A stretch of DNA of 64,000 bases, taken from Candidatus Competibacteraceae bacterium. Lineage in GTDB: Bacteria > Pseudomonadota > Gammaproteobacteria > Competibacterales > Competibacteraceae. The translations under genes and the position numbers were made by a program. The notes beneath the pieces are model-generated. The model ran no database searches and was not told where the DNA came from. It saw nothing but the letters and a program-made list of their open reading frames with translations. The stretch covers positions 466,261-530,260 of the forward strand of contig JADJQQ010000029.1 of the NCBI GenBank assembly GCA_016712625.1, given 5' to 3'. Shown here one piece after another: positions 1 to 8,283 of this stretch. The number at the start of each line of letters is the position of its first letter. Positions within the stretch are counted from its first letter, which is position 1.

Positions 1-1
1 A

Positions 2-1375
2 CCGCTGCTGGCGTTGCGCCTGAACCGGCAAGCGACCGTATTACTGACGGCTTTGCAGCAACCTTGTGGCATCGCCGAACTGACAGCTCGGATCGGCTTC
101 GGCATGACGCCATCCGCTATCCGTGATTTCCTGAACAGCTTGCTGCGTCGTCGGTTGCTAATCTGGCAACCAGCGATTCCCACCGTCTGGCCCACGGTGT
201 CGATCATCGTCCCGGCGCGCGGGCGCGCGGCAGCCACCCGCCGCTGCGTGCAGTCCTTGCTGGCGCTGGATTATCCGGCCGAGCGCCGCGAAATCATTGT
301 GGTGGACGATGCCTCCGAGCCTCCCCTTGCGCCGGTATTGGCCGACTTGCCGATCACTTTGTTGCGGCGGGACCGCAATATCGGCCAATCCGCCGCGCGC
401 AATCTGGCGGCGAGCGCGGCGACTGGAACGGTGCTGGCGTTCACCGATAACGATTGCAGCGTTGAACCCGGCTGGCTGCGCGCCCTCGTGCCTTACCTTA
501 CTGAACCGGATATAGCCATCGTCGGCGGCCGCATTGTGGCGCAAGCGCATCAAGGCGCGGTGGCGGCGTTTGAAGCGGTGCGCTCGCCACTGGATATGGG
601 TGCCGCCGCGACCGAGGTGACGCCCGCGGCGGCGGTATCCTATCTGCCGACCTGCAATTTACTGGTCCGACGAGACGTGCTGCTGGCTCAAGGCGGTTTC
701 GACGCCGGGCTACGGGTGGGTGAGGATGTGGATTTCATCTGGCGCGTGTTGGACGCGGGCTTCCGCGCCTGGTACGCGCCAACCGGCCGGATCGCGCACG
801 ATCATCGGGTGCGATGGGGCGAATGGCTGCGCCGTCGCGCCGAGTACGGCGCGTCTGAAGCGATGCTGCAACAACGTCATCCCCAAGGTCGCCGGGTGAT
901 GCCGATACCGATCAACGGCTTGTTGTTGTTGCTGGCGGTCGCGCTGCTGCCACGGTTAGGATTGATGGTGTGGCCCCTGATCGGGGTCGGCGTCCTATTT
1001 GGCGCGGAACTGATCGAGAAGCAGCGCAAGCTACGGACCTTGGCGGTCACGATGCCGGCCAGCCAAATCGCCCTCGCGCTGATTCGGGAACATGCGGCGG
1101 GTTTTTATCATTTGAGCGCCAATATGGCGCGCTATTACAGCCTGCCGTTGCTCGGTCTTGGACTGCTCTGGCCGGCTTTGCTGCCCGCGCTGGTTTTGCT
1201 CCTGGCGGTTGCGCCGCTGACCGACACTCAGCGCCCGCGGCCCCAACTATCGCGCCCGGCCTTTGTCGGTCTGTACTGGCTGGAACTGGCCGCTTATCAA
1301 GCCGGCGTCTGGCGCGGCTGCTGGCGTTGGCGCACCTTGCGGCCGCTGCGGCCGCTCGCGCGGTGGCGGCGCTGA
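2..1375 (+). CDS. mftF: Mycofactocin glycosyltransferase MftF (5' partial)
   Basis: Family 2 glycosyltransferase expected to add sugars to the mycofactocin redox cofactor. A GT-A domain starts near residue 60 (SIIVPARGR, then VVDDASEPP as the first acidic motif, TDNDCSVEPGW as the second, GGFDAGLRVGEDVDF toward its end). Hydrophobic segments follow near residues 300-330 and 370-400, so the C-terminus is probably membrane bound. A short wHTH-like N-terminal region (TARIGFGMTPSAIRDFL) precedes the catalytic domain, as in MftF proteins. The frame is open to the window edge and the only early start would be a TTG at 14, so about 20 N-terminal residues probably lie outside. It sits 99 bases before the mftA precursor gene, which strongly supports the assignment. 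Confidence 0.88.
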   Translation, partial: PLLALRLNRQATVLLTALQQPCGIAELTARIGFGMTPSAIRDFLNSLLRRRLLIWQPAIPTVWPTVSIIVPARGRAAATRRCVQSLLALDYPAERREIIVVDDASEPPLAPVLADLPITLLRRDRNIGQSAARNLAASAATGTVLAFTDNDCSVEPGWLRALVPYLTEPDIAIVGGRIVAQAHQGAVAAFEAVRSPLDMGAAATEVTPAAAVSYLPTCNLLVRRDVLLAQGGFDAGLRVGEDVDFIWRVLDAGFRAWYAPTGRIAHDHRVRWGEWLRRRAEYGASEAMLQQRHPQGRRVMPIPINGLLLLLAVALLPRLGLMVWPLIGVGVLFGAELIEKQRKLRTLAVTMPASQIALALIREHAAGFYHLSANMARYYSLPLLGLGLLWPALLPALVLLLAVAPLTDTQRPRPQLSRPAFVGLYWLELAAYQAGVWRGCWRWRTLRPLRPLARWRR

Positions 1376-1474
1376 TGCAAACTTCTGATTACGCGGAACG
1401 AATCTTTCGGACGCTCAAGACCGCTAGCTCAGCCTTTAACCCGCTGTTATTCATTCACCCGAGGAGATGACGCT

Positions 1475-1669
1475 ATGTATATACCCACCGAACAACGGCC
1501 CGCTAACCCCGCTTTGCAAGCATTGCCAGCAACGGTTGACGCCGCGCCCGTCAAGCTCGCCGCGGAAGCGGCCATGCCGCCCATCGAACCCATCATGGAA
1601 GCGCCACAAATTACCGAAGAGCTGCTGATTGAAGAAGTCAGTATAGACGGCATGTGCGGGGTCTATTGA
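1475..1669 (+). CDS. mftA: Mycofactocin precursor peptide MftA
   Basis: A 64-residue peptide that ends in IDGMCGVY, the characteristic C-terminus of mycofactocin precursors. In the known pathway the radical SAM enzyme MftC, helped by MftB, decarboxylates and cross-links the terminal Val-Tyr, and that dipeptide becomes the cofactor core. The leader is rich in Ala, Pro and Glu (LAAEAAMPPIEPIMEAPQITEELLIEEVS). The longer leader is unusual compared with the roughly 30-residue mycobacterial peptide but fits other members. A GAGGAG ribosome site lies about 10 bases before the ATG. A strong hairpin follows the stop codon. Neighbours MftF, an SDR and MftB confirm the call; mftC, mftD and mftE are not in this window. 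Confidence 0.95.
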   Translation: MYIPTEQRPANPALQALPATVDAAPVKLAAEAAMPPIEPIMEAPQITEELLIEEVSIDGMCGVY

Positions 1670-1675
1670 TATCAC

Positions 1676-1710
1676 GCGGCCGTCCGGGATTCGATCCGCC
1701 GGACGGCCGC
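1676..1710 (+). terminator. Strong hairpin just after mftA
   Basis: Two perfectly complementary 12-base arms (GCGGCCGTCCGG at 1676-1687 and its complement at 1699-1710) with an 11-base loop, starting 6 bases after the mftA stop. No T-run follows, so it may act as an mRNA-stabilising or attenuating hairpin rather than a classic intrinsic terminator. It would let the precursor be made in excess over the downstream SDR and mftB. Confidence 0.6.
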
Positions 1711-1765
1711 GCCATCAGTTCGGGCCTTGCGCCCGCATCAGGCTTCCAAAAAGCGAGCGTCAGTC

Positions 1766-2575
1766 ATGGGCAAACTCGAAGGCAAGGTCGCGTTCATCAC
1801 CGGCGCGGGGCGCGGTCAGGGCCGGGCGCACGCCGTGGCGATGGCGCGGGAAGGCGCCGATATCGCGGCGCTGGACATCTGCCACGATCTCCCCTACCCG
1901 CGCTATTCACTGGCGGTGCGCGGCGATTTGGAGGAAACGGCCCGGCAAGTCCACGAAACCGGACAACAGGCGCTGGAATTGATGGCGGATGTGCGTGACA
2001 GCGCGGCGATGGCCGATGCCGTGGCAAAAACGGTCGAGGCCTTCGGTCACATCGATATTTTGATCTGCAATGCCGGCATCGCCGACATGGCCTTGACCTG
2101 GGACATCACCGAGGAATGGTGGGACATCATGCTTGATGTCAATCTCAAGGGTTACTGGCTGGCGGTCAAATACGTGGTGCCGCACATGTTGACCCAGGGA
2201 ACCGGGGGCAGCATCATCATGACCTCCTCGGTCGCCGGTTTGCGCGGCGAGCCAGGAATGGCGCATTACTGCGCCTCGAAATGGGGAGTCGTGGGCTTGG
2301 CGCATTCGCTGGCGCAAGAACTCGCGCCCCACAACATTACCGTCAACACTCTCCACCCCACCGCCGTGAACACCGACATCATCCCCGGCATGGCGCGGGC
2401 CGCGGAAATGGCGACCGAGGACTTGATCGAATTCATCCGCCACGGCAACGCCCTGCCGGTCAAGCTGATCGAGGCCGAGGATGTCGCCAACGCCGCGCTG
2501 TGGCTGGTTTCGGACCAGGCGCGCTACGTGACCGGCCAAAAACTCAACATCGACGCTGGGAGAATGCTGAAATGA
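1766..2575 (+). CDS. Mycofactocin-coupled SDR family oxidoreductase
   Basis: A 269-residue short-chain dehydrogenase. It has the Rossmann motif ITGAGRGQGRAHAV near residue 10, NAG (CNAGIAD), catalytic Ser in IIMTSSVAG and YxxxK (YCASK). The GQGRAHAV form of the glycine motif and the insert after strand 2 (DICHDLPYPRYS) resemble the subfamily found with mycofactocin, whose NAD is bound non-exchangeably and recycled through the cofactor. The start chosen is ATGGGCAAACTC, which begins the domain directly; an in-frame ATG 39 bases upstream would add a non-homologous tail. The gene overlaps mftB by 4 bases (ATGA). The substrate is unknown; alcohol or carveol-type dehydrogenation is the usual guess. 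Confidence 0.9.
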   Translation: MGKLEGKVAFITGAGRGQGRAHAVAMAREGADIAALDICHDLPYPRYSLAVRGDLEETARQVHETGQQALELMADVRDSAAMADAVAKTVEAFGHIDILICNAGIADMALTWDITEEWWDIMLDVNLKGYWLAVKYVVPHMLTQGTGGSIIMTSSVAGLRGEPGMAHYCASKWGVVGLAHSLAQELAPHNITVNTLHPTAVNTDIIPGMARAAEMATEDLIEFIRHGNALPVKLIEAEDVANAALWLVSDQARYVTGQKLNIDAGRMLK

Positions 2576-2874
2576 ATACGCCTATCGAACTGAACAGCCG
2601 CTATCAACTGGCTTCAGGAGTGGCGATTCGCCCGGAGAGCTTCGGCGGCCTGGTTTACCGTTACGATAACCGCCGTCTTTATTTTCTGCGCTCGCATCAG
2701 GCAGTCGATTTGGTGAACCACCTGGATGGGCAGCGTTCGCTACGGGAGATTCTTGATGAGTTCGTGACGAAACGGGAGCTGCCGGCTTCCTCTCGCGAAT
2801 CGCTGGTCGCGGCGGTCGCGCAATTGGAAAAATTGGGCATTTTGACGCGCTTGAACGGTCAGTGTCCGGCCTGA
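2572..2874 (+). CDS. mftB: Mycofactocin chaperone MftB
   Basis: A 100-residue small protein of the PqqD-like peptide-recognition type. In the pathway MftB binds the MftA leader and presents it to the radical SAM enzyme MftC. Sequence features: NSRYQLASGVAIRPESFGGLVYRYDNRRLYFLRS, followed by a helical region with AVDLVNHLDGQRSLREIL and a C-terminal helix AVAQLEKLGIL, typical of RRE domains. Its ATG overlaps the SDR stop codon, so the two are translationally coupled. Unlike the usual order, mftC does not follow; the next gene is an unrelated acetyltransferase 135 bases on. Confidence 0.9.
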   Translation: MNTPIELNSRYQLASGVAIRPESFGGLVYRYDNRRLYFLRSHQAVDLVNHLDGQRSLREILDEFVTKRELPASSRESLVAAVAQLEKLGILTRLNGQCPA

Positions 2875-3008
2875 TCATCCATTGTTTTATCCTGGCAAGA
2901 CCGTCAAATCGGGCATTTGTAAGAGAGCATGACTGGCCACTCCTTGGTGAGTTCCGAAATAGGAACGAACGCATGCGGTCTTGCAAGCAGTAATGAAACC
3001 AAGAATCT

Positions 3009-3479
3009 ATGTTCCAACCCACCTTTTCTATCCGGGCGCTCGCGTCTGATGACATCGAACCGATGCGTACGTTGTTGGACGTATTCGGGAAGGCGTTTGA
3101 CGATCCGGGCACCTACCGCGGTAACCCGCCAGACGATGCGTATCTACAAAAGCAGCTGAGCGATGAAAATTTCATCGTCATGGCTGCTTTTGAGGGGTAC
3201 GAAGTCGTTGGTGGCCTCGCCGCGTATGTGCTTCCCAAGTTCGAGCAGGCCCGTAAAGAAATCTACATTTATGATCTGGCTGTCGCCGAAACCCACCGCC
3301 GGCGCGGCATCGCCACGGCGCTGATTCGAGCGCTTCAGGAATGCGCGCTAGCGGTCGGCGCTTATGTGATCTACGTTCAGGCGGATTGGGGCGATGACCC
3401 CGCGATCGCCCTCTATACCAAGATGGGAACTCGCGAGGATGTGTTGCACTTTGACATCGATCCCCACGACCGCGACTGA
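3009..3479 (+). CDS. AAC(3)-I family aminoglycoside N-acetyltransferase
   Basis: A 156-residue GNAT acetyltransferase closely resembling AAC(3)-I enzymes, which acetylate the 3-amino group of gentamicin-type aminoglycosides. Family stretches visible are AAYVLPKFEQ, EIYIYDLAV, the acetyl-CoA loop RRRGIATALI, GAYVIYVQADWGDDPA and the ending LHFDIDP. Length matches the family (about 150-175 residues). The ATG at 3009 starts just ahead of the first domain strand. No integron attC site or insertion sequence is seen immediately around it, so it looks like a chromosomal homologue rather than a captured cassette. Actual drug resistance is an inference from similarity. Confidence 0.88.
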   Translation: MFQPTFSIRALASDDIEPMRTLLDVFGKAFDDPGTYRGNPPDDAYLQKQLSDENFIVMAAFEGYEVVGGLAAYVLPKFEQARKEIYIYDLAVAETHRRRGIATALIRALQECALAVGAYVIYVQADWGDDPAIALYTKMGTREDVLHFDIDPHDRD

Positions 3480-3527
3480 TTTCGCCGCTCTAGCCAACTT
3501 CAAAACGCTACACCGAGCATTTAAGCG

Positions 3528-6521
3528 CTAATGCGCTTGCGCGGCCGCCAGATAAACCTCAATGTTGACGGCGTCGATTTGATCGGGGCGCAGGAAACGT
3601 TCGGCGTAATGCCGGTAAACACCGGCGCGGAGAAACAGCGTGAAAAGCTCTGAATCAATATGCTGCTCGCGCGACATGCGGGCCATGATCTCCAAGGCCT
3701 CCGATAAGGTTTTGCCGGGTTTGTAGGGCCGATCAACGGCGGTCAGCGCCTCGAAAATGTCCGCGATCGCCATCATCCGCGCCAGCACGCTCATCTCCTC
3801 GCGCCGCAGCTGTTTGGGATAACCGTTGCCATCCATCTTCTCATGATGGCCGCCCGCGATTTCCGGTACCCGCCGCAGCGATTTGGGAAAGGGCAGCCGC
3901 GACAGCATCATGATGGTCTGGACAATATGCTCGTTGATTTTATAGCGCTCCTCTTCCGTCAGGGTGCCGCGAGAGACGCATAAGTTATGCACTTCGCCCT
4001 GGTTATAAAGCAGTTCGGGTATCTTCAGTTGAAATCCCCACGGATTGTCGGCCCCAATCCGATCTTCGGGATGACGTTCGAAACAGTGTTCTGGCTTGTC
4101 GGCCAGCAGCGGTTCGACCGTCGGCAGCGCCGCGGCCGGAACACGCTCCTTGCGCGCTTGCTCTTCGTGGGATAGACCGAGGCGGTCGTCGAGCGTGCGC
4201 AGCCAGGTCCGTTCGGCCAAACGCTTGATACGGGCGATCTGGGCGGGAGCCATGCATTCGCCACCCTGGTTGCAGGAGGCGACAAAAGCAAAATCGTCGT
4301 CCAGCGCTCGCCATTCCGCTTCGAGCCTGGCCCGTGGTTCAGTGGGATCGCCTCCGTTGGCGATTTCCCGCCAATAGGCGATTTCCGCGTCTCGCTTGAG
4401 CACTTCAAAACGCATTCGCACTTCGTTAATACGGTTGTAAAGGGTTTCCAGTTTGGTGGCTTTATCAACCACGTACTCCGGCGTGGTGATCTTGCCGCAA
4501 TCATGCAACCAGCAGGCGATGTGCAATTCTTCCCATTCCTCCTCACTCAGGGTGAAATCGTGGAAAGCGCCGGTTTCATCCGCGCAGGCCGCCTGGGCCA
4601 GTAACTTGGTTAACTCCGGCACCCGGGCGCAATGGCCGCCGGTATAAGGACTCTTCGCGTCGATGGCGTCGGCGAGCAATTGGATGAAAGAGGCAAATAG
4701 ATTTTTCTGCGCTTGAAACAAGCGCTGGTTTTCAATGGAGACGGCCGAAGTGCCCGACAGCGCGGCAATGAAGGCTAGCAACTCCGACCCGATCCGATTG
4801 TCATCACGGGGCGCGCTCGCCCTCAGTAAAGCTAACAGGCCAACCAGTTCCTGCTGCCGGTTGCGCAGCGGCACCAAAATCAATTGACCCACCTGCTGGA
4901 TGGAGAGATCGGTCAGTAAAGCGAAATAGTCAGCTAATGGCTCGTTTGGCGCGAGCGGTCTGATTTGTGGAACCGTTCCCCGAGCCGCCTCCACCAGCGG
5001 ATGAGAGGGCAATTCCGTCAGGGACAAGGCTGGCAGGCGATCAGCCGTTACGGCACCCAGCGGCTGCGACACGCGGGCGGCGGCGGGGCGCAGCGCCTTC
5101 TCGTCATCGCTGATCAGAAACAAAATACCGGCATCGCCTTGAGCCAAGGCCAAGGTTTCCGCCAACACGCGATCCAACAAACGATCAAAATGGCGTTCGG
5201 CGGCGAGGGCTGATCCGATATCGAGGAAGCGGCGAATGGTGGATTTCATCAAATCCATGGCGCGGGCGAGTTGGTTCACCTCATCAATAATCGAATGCGC
5301 CACGATGGGTTGCTGAAAGTCGAAGCGACGGATGCGCGCGGCCTCGCTGACCAGGCTTTGCAGGTGGCGGGCGATGCGATTCGCCAGCAACCACGTGATG
5401 GGCAAGGCGAGCAGCACCAGACTGATCGTAATCAAAACGCCTTGATCCCGAATGTGCTTGGCATCCGCCAACAGATCGTTACGGGGTACGGCCAGCCCCA
5501 GGAATAAGGGAGTTTCGCCATCGAAAGGCAAGGTTCTCACCATGCCGTGCCAAGTCTGACCGGCCGCTTCCAGCGTAAAATTCTTTGGTGGTAATCCCGC
5601 GGTTCGTTGCTCTGGATTGGGTAAATGCCGTTCCAATTCGGTTAGAGCAGGCTCTTTTAATTCAGGTAGCCTGACCAAACGTAATTCCTCTCCCACGCCT
5701 TGGTGCGGTAGGCGAGTGGCGTCTGGATAAGCGATGACGTAGCCAGCGCTATCGAATACCGCCAGCTGGGTATTGGAGAACAAACGACTGGCGCGCAGTG
5801 TGGCTGAGAGCGCGCTTAAGGTCAGATCAGCGCCGACGACTGCCGTGCCGATCCTGGCGCGGCGTGCGAGCGTGATGCCGACTTCGCGGGTAGTGAAGAA
5901 TAGATAAGGGTCGGTTCGGATGCGGTCTGGTTGGCTGCGAGCCGTTTGATACCAAGGGCGGGCGCGAGGGTCGAACGTATAATCTGGCCGCGTATCGCGG
6001 CGGATTAACTTCAAAGCCGCATCGAAGTAGAGAAAGGTTCCGGTGGCCGCCTCTGTCCCGTTCCGCTCAACGCTTTGCACCAAATAGCGAGCCGCATTCG
6101 GAACGGTTAACGAGTCGCGTAGTGGCGAGTTCGGCGATAGAGATCGCAGCAGAAAGAAATCGCCGTCATCGTACCCGATATATAGGGCGCTTAGATGCGT
6201 CGATTGCGCCAGTGCTTCAGATAAGTAACCTAAATTATCCAGGCGTTCCATCAGCGTGCCATTCGCCGCCAACCGCTGCCATGCTAATAAATCGACTGTG
6301 GTAGCCACGGGCGTGACCAACATCTGAAGCTGGCGGCCCGTTTGATCGGCAATCCGTTCAAACCGCTCATCGGCCGCGCGCAGGATGAGCTGGGTGGTCT
6401 TAGTGAAGCTGTTCCAGATTACCGTTGCGCCCAGCAGCAGAATCAATGCAATAAATAAGGTTGCGATGTGCAGACGTAAAGGTAATTGGCGTCGCACGGG
6501 TAGGATGTGAGTGAAGATCAT
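3528..6521 (-). CDS. Cache-HAMP-GAF HD-GYP cyclic-di-GMP phosphodiesterase
   Basis: A 997-residue membrane sensor. A transmembrane helix near residues 17-37 is followed by a periplasmic double-Cache-like region (to about 360), a second membrane helix near 370-392, a HAMP-like segment (ANRIARHLQSLVSEAARI), a GAF domain (about 440-610) and a C-terminal HD-GYP domain. The HD pair is at about residues 673-674 (WLHDCGKITTPEYVVDK); the HHEKMDGNGYP motif lies near 892-902. About 200 residues separate the two, longer than in minimal HD-GYP domains, with a four-Cys/His-rich piece (SCNQGGECMAP). Expected to hydrolyse cyclic di-GMP in response to an extracellular ligand. It converges with the acetyltransferase gene, 48 bases apart. 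Confidence 0.9.
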   Translation of the reverse strand: MIFTHILPVRRQLPLRLHIATLFIALILLLGATVIWNSFTKTTQLILRAADERFERIADQTGRQLQMLVTPVATTVDLLAWQRLAANGTLMERLDNLGYLSEALAQSTHLSALYIGYDDGDFFLLRSLSPNSPLRDSLTVPNAARYLVQSVERNGTEAATGTFLYFDAALKLIRRDTRPDYTFDPRARPWYQTARSQPDRIRTDPYLFFTTREVGITLARRARIGTAVVGADLTLSALSATLRASRLFSNTQLAVFDSAGYVIAYPDATRLPHQGVGEELRLVRLPELKEPALTELERHLPNPEQRTAGLPPKNFTLEAAGQTWHGMVRTLPFDGETPLFLGLAVPRNDLLADAKHIRDQGVLITISLVLLALPITWLLANRIARHLQSLVSEAARIRRFDFQQPIVAHSIIDEVNQLARAMDLMKSTIRRFLDIGSALAAERHFDRLLDRVLAETLALAQGDAGILFLISDDEKALRPAAARVSQPLGAVTADRLPALSLTELPSHPLVEAARGTVPQIRPLAPNEPLADYFALLTDLSIQQVGQLILVPLRNRQQELVGLLALLRASAPRDDNRIGSELLAFIAALSGTSAVSIENQRLFQAQKNLFASFIQLLADAIDAKSPYTGGHCARVPELTKLLAQAACADETGAFHDFTLSEEEWEELHIACWLHDCGKITTPEYVVDKATKLETLYNRINEVRMRFEVLKRDAEIAYWREIANGGDPTEPRARLEAEWRALDDDFAFVASCNQGGECMAPAQIARIKRLAERTWLRTLDDRLGLSHEEQARKERVPAAALPTVEPLLADKPEHCFERHPEDRIGADNPWGFQLKIPELLYNQGEVHNLCVSRGTLTEEERYKINEHIVQTIMMLSRLPFPKSLRRVPEIAGGHHEKMDGNGYPKQLRREEMSVLARMMAIADIFEALTAVDRPYKPGKTLSEALEIMARMSREQHIDSELFTLFLRAGVYRHYAERFLRPDQIDAVNIEVYLAAAQAH

Positions 6522-6545
6522 TCGTTTATGAGTGCATATCCACGG

Positions 6546-7187
6546 TCAGAATTCATCCATTGAACTGTGAATTTCAGAATTATTTGGCGCACTTTTTTCG
6601 GAGTTATTTAGCGTATCAGGTGGCTGACTGGCTTCACTCGCGGCTTGCAGGGCGGCGTATAGGGAGGTTTTGCCGATCTTGAGACGCGCGGCGGCCTCAC
6701 GGACGTTCAGCCCGTTGGCGAGGTGTTCGCGCGCGCGCCGCAACGTGTCGGCGGTAACGACTGGCTTGCGCCCGCCCTTTCGCCCTCGTGCGGCGGCCAG
6801 CCCCGCTTTGGTGCGTTCCCGGATCAGATCGCGCTCGAACTGGCCCAGCGCGCCGAACACATGGAAAATGAGTCGCCCGCCCGGCGTGGTGGTGTCGATG
6901 CTTTCAGACAGAGACCGGAACCCGACGCCACGCGCTTCCAGCGTGCCAATGATTTCGATCAGCTGCGGCAGGGAACGCCCGAGACGATCCAATCGCCAGA
7001 CGGCCAGCACGTCGCCGTCGCGCAGATAAGCCAGCGCGGCGCCCAAGCCGGGCCGGGCGGCCTTGGCTCCAGACGCCGTGTCTTCGAAAACCCGCCCGCA
7101 TCCCGCTTTCCGCAGCGCATCCGCCTGCAAGGCGGTGTCCTGTTCCGCCGTCGATACCCGCGCGTAGCCAATCAGCGCCATCGTCAC
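6546..7187 (-). CDS. Serine recombinase, resolvase/invertase type
   Basis: A 213-residue small serine recombinase. The N-terminal catalytic domain shows GYARVSTAEQD with the nucleophile Ser, then WRLDRLGRSL, FHVFGALGQFERDLIRERT and a C-terminal Hin-type helix-turn-helix (LANGLNVREAAARLKIGKTSLYAAL). These enzymes resolve cointegrates or invert DNA at paired sites. The C-terminal 30 residues (SEASQPPDTLNNSEKSAPNN) are extra and low in complexity. No intact transposase is adjacent, so this is a stand-alone enzyme or the remains of a Tn3-type element; possible recognition repeats lie upstream. It ends 24 bases from the HD-GYP start. Confidence 0.9.
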   Translation of the reverse strand: MTMALIGYARVSTAEQDTALQADALRKAGCGRVFEDTASGAKAARPGLGAALAYLRDGDVLAVWRLDRLGRSLPQLIEIIGTLEARGVGFRSLSESIDTTTPGGRLIFHVFGALGQFERDLIRERTKAGLAAARGRKGGRKPVVTADTLRRAREHLANGLNVREAAARLKIGKTSLYAALQAASEASQPPDTLNNSEKSAPNNSEIHSSMDEF

Positions 7188-7581
7188 CTATTTTGTCCGC
7201 TATTCCATCCGCTTATCTTAATGTCCGCAATTCCGTCAATCAAGCCGTTATTGGACAAGTGTCCGGCAGGACCGACCAACGGTCGTTTGGCGGACAAGGT
7301 AACGCCCGACAGGCATGTCACCGGTCGCCATTTGCCGCGATGGAACGGCGTGCCGACTCAAGCCGGGGCCGCCGAAAATTCCGGGCGCGTCAGGTAAACC
7401 AGAATCTTGTGACGGCTGGCGTTGCCGAGAAGCCCACCGTGCAAGTCGTGCCAGCGAGAGTTACGACCATAGCGCCTTTAAGGCCGACGCGCAGTTCACG
7501 CAACACTCGCGCACCCCAAAAACGTCCGTTTTCAAGATTTACTCGGTTCAGGGTCCATGGGCAGACAGCGATCTTTTTCGA
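7188..7581. other. Gene-free gap with repeated TGTCCG motifs, possible res site
   Basis: No convincing gene. The first part, immediately upstream of the recombinase, holds several TGTCCG or CGGACA hexamers (about 7195, 7221, 7257 and 7292) in both orientations, plus a TTGGACAAG next to TGTCCGG. Such clustered sites upstream of a resolvase gene are where res sites usually lie. This is a suggestion only; the subsites do not match a pattern I can recall exactly. Confidence 0.3.
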
Positions 7582-8283
7582 TCATTGGGAAGAGAAGCGA
7601 TAGCCGACGCCCATTTCGGTGAGCAAGTGGCGCGGCTGGGCCGGGTCGGCTTCCAGCTTCTGGCGCAGTTGGCTCATGTAGAGGCGCAGATAGTGACCGC
7701 GCTCCACGTAGGCCGGCCCCCAGACCTCGCGCAGCAGATGGCGGTGGGTCAACACTTTGCCGGGCTGCGCCAAGAGCGCCGCCAGCAGCCGAAACTCGAT
7801 GGGCGTCAAGTGCACCGGTTCGCCCGCGCGCGTCACCTGCCGGTGCGCCCAGTCCACGCGGATTGTGCCGAAGCTCACCGCCGCCTCGCCGCCCGGTTCG
7901 CCCTCGTGACGGCGGCAGACCGCCCGCACTCGCGCCAACAGCTCCGCCACGCCAAATGGCTTGATCAGATAATCGTCGGCGCCCGCGTCCAACGCTTGAA
8001 CCTTGTCGCGTTCCTCCACCCGCGCCGACAGCACCAGAACGGGGGTTTTGCTCCAGGCGCGCAGGTCGCGAATGAAATCGATGCCGTTGCCGTCGGGCAG
8101 CCCCAGGTCGAGAATGACCAGCTGCGGCTGGCGGGTTGCGGCTTCCAGCAAACCCTGCTGGAGGGTTTCCGCTTCCTGCACCCGATGGCCCTCGCGCTCC
8201 AGCGCGGCGCGCACGAACCGGCGGATCGCGCGTTCGTCCTCGACCATCAGCACCGTCAGTCGGGGGTCAAGAGGGGTTTTCAT
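7582..8283 (-). CDS. kdpE: Response regulator KdpE
   Basis: A 233-residue OmpR-type regulator. The receiver domain has the acidic pocket (VEDERAI), the phospho-acceptor Asp in LVILDLGLPDGNG, and the Lys of YLIKPFG. The C-terminal winged helix ends HLLREVWGPAYVERGHYLRLYMSQLRQKLE (DNA-binding helices). It receives phosphate from KdpD and activates kdpFABC when potassium is scarce or osmolarity rises. The start overlaps the end of kdpD by 17 bases. Being the last gene of the operon, it is probably expressed by read-through from the kdpF side. Confidence 0.95.
   Translation of the reverse strand: MKTPLDPRLTVLMVEDERAIRRFVRAALEREGHRVQEAETLQQGLLEAATRQPQLVILDLGLPDGNGIDFIRDLRAWSKTPVLVLSARVEERDKVQALDAGADDYLIKPFGVAELLARVRAVCRRHEGEPGGEAAVSFGTIRVDWAHRQVTRAGEPVHLTPIEFRLLAALLAQPGKVLTHRHLLREVWGPAYVERGHYLRLYMSQLRQKLEADPAQPRHLLTEMGVGYRFSSQ

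Noticed and set aside
1676..1710. A tRNA-like sequence suggested by GATTCGATCC
   Set aside because: The bases form the loop and arms of one long hairpin; there is no cloverleaf. No tRNA or rRNA gene was found in the window.
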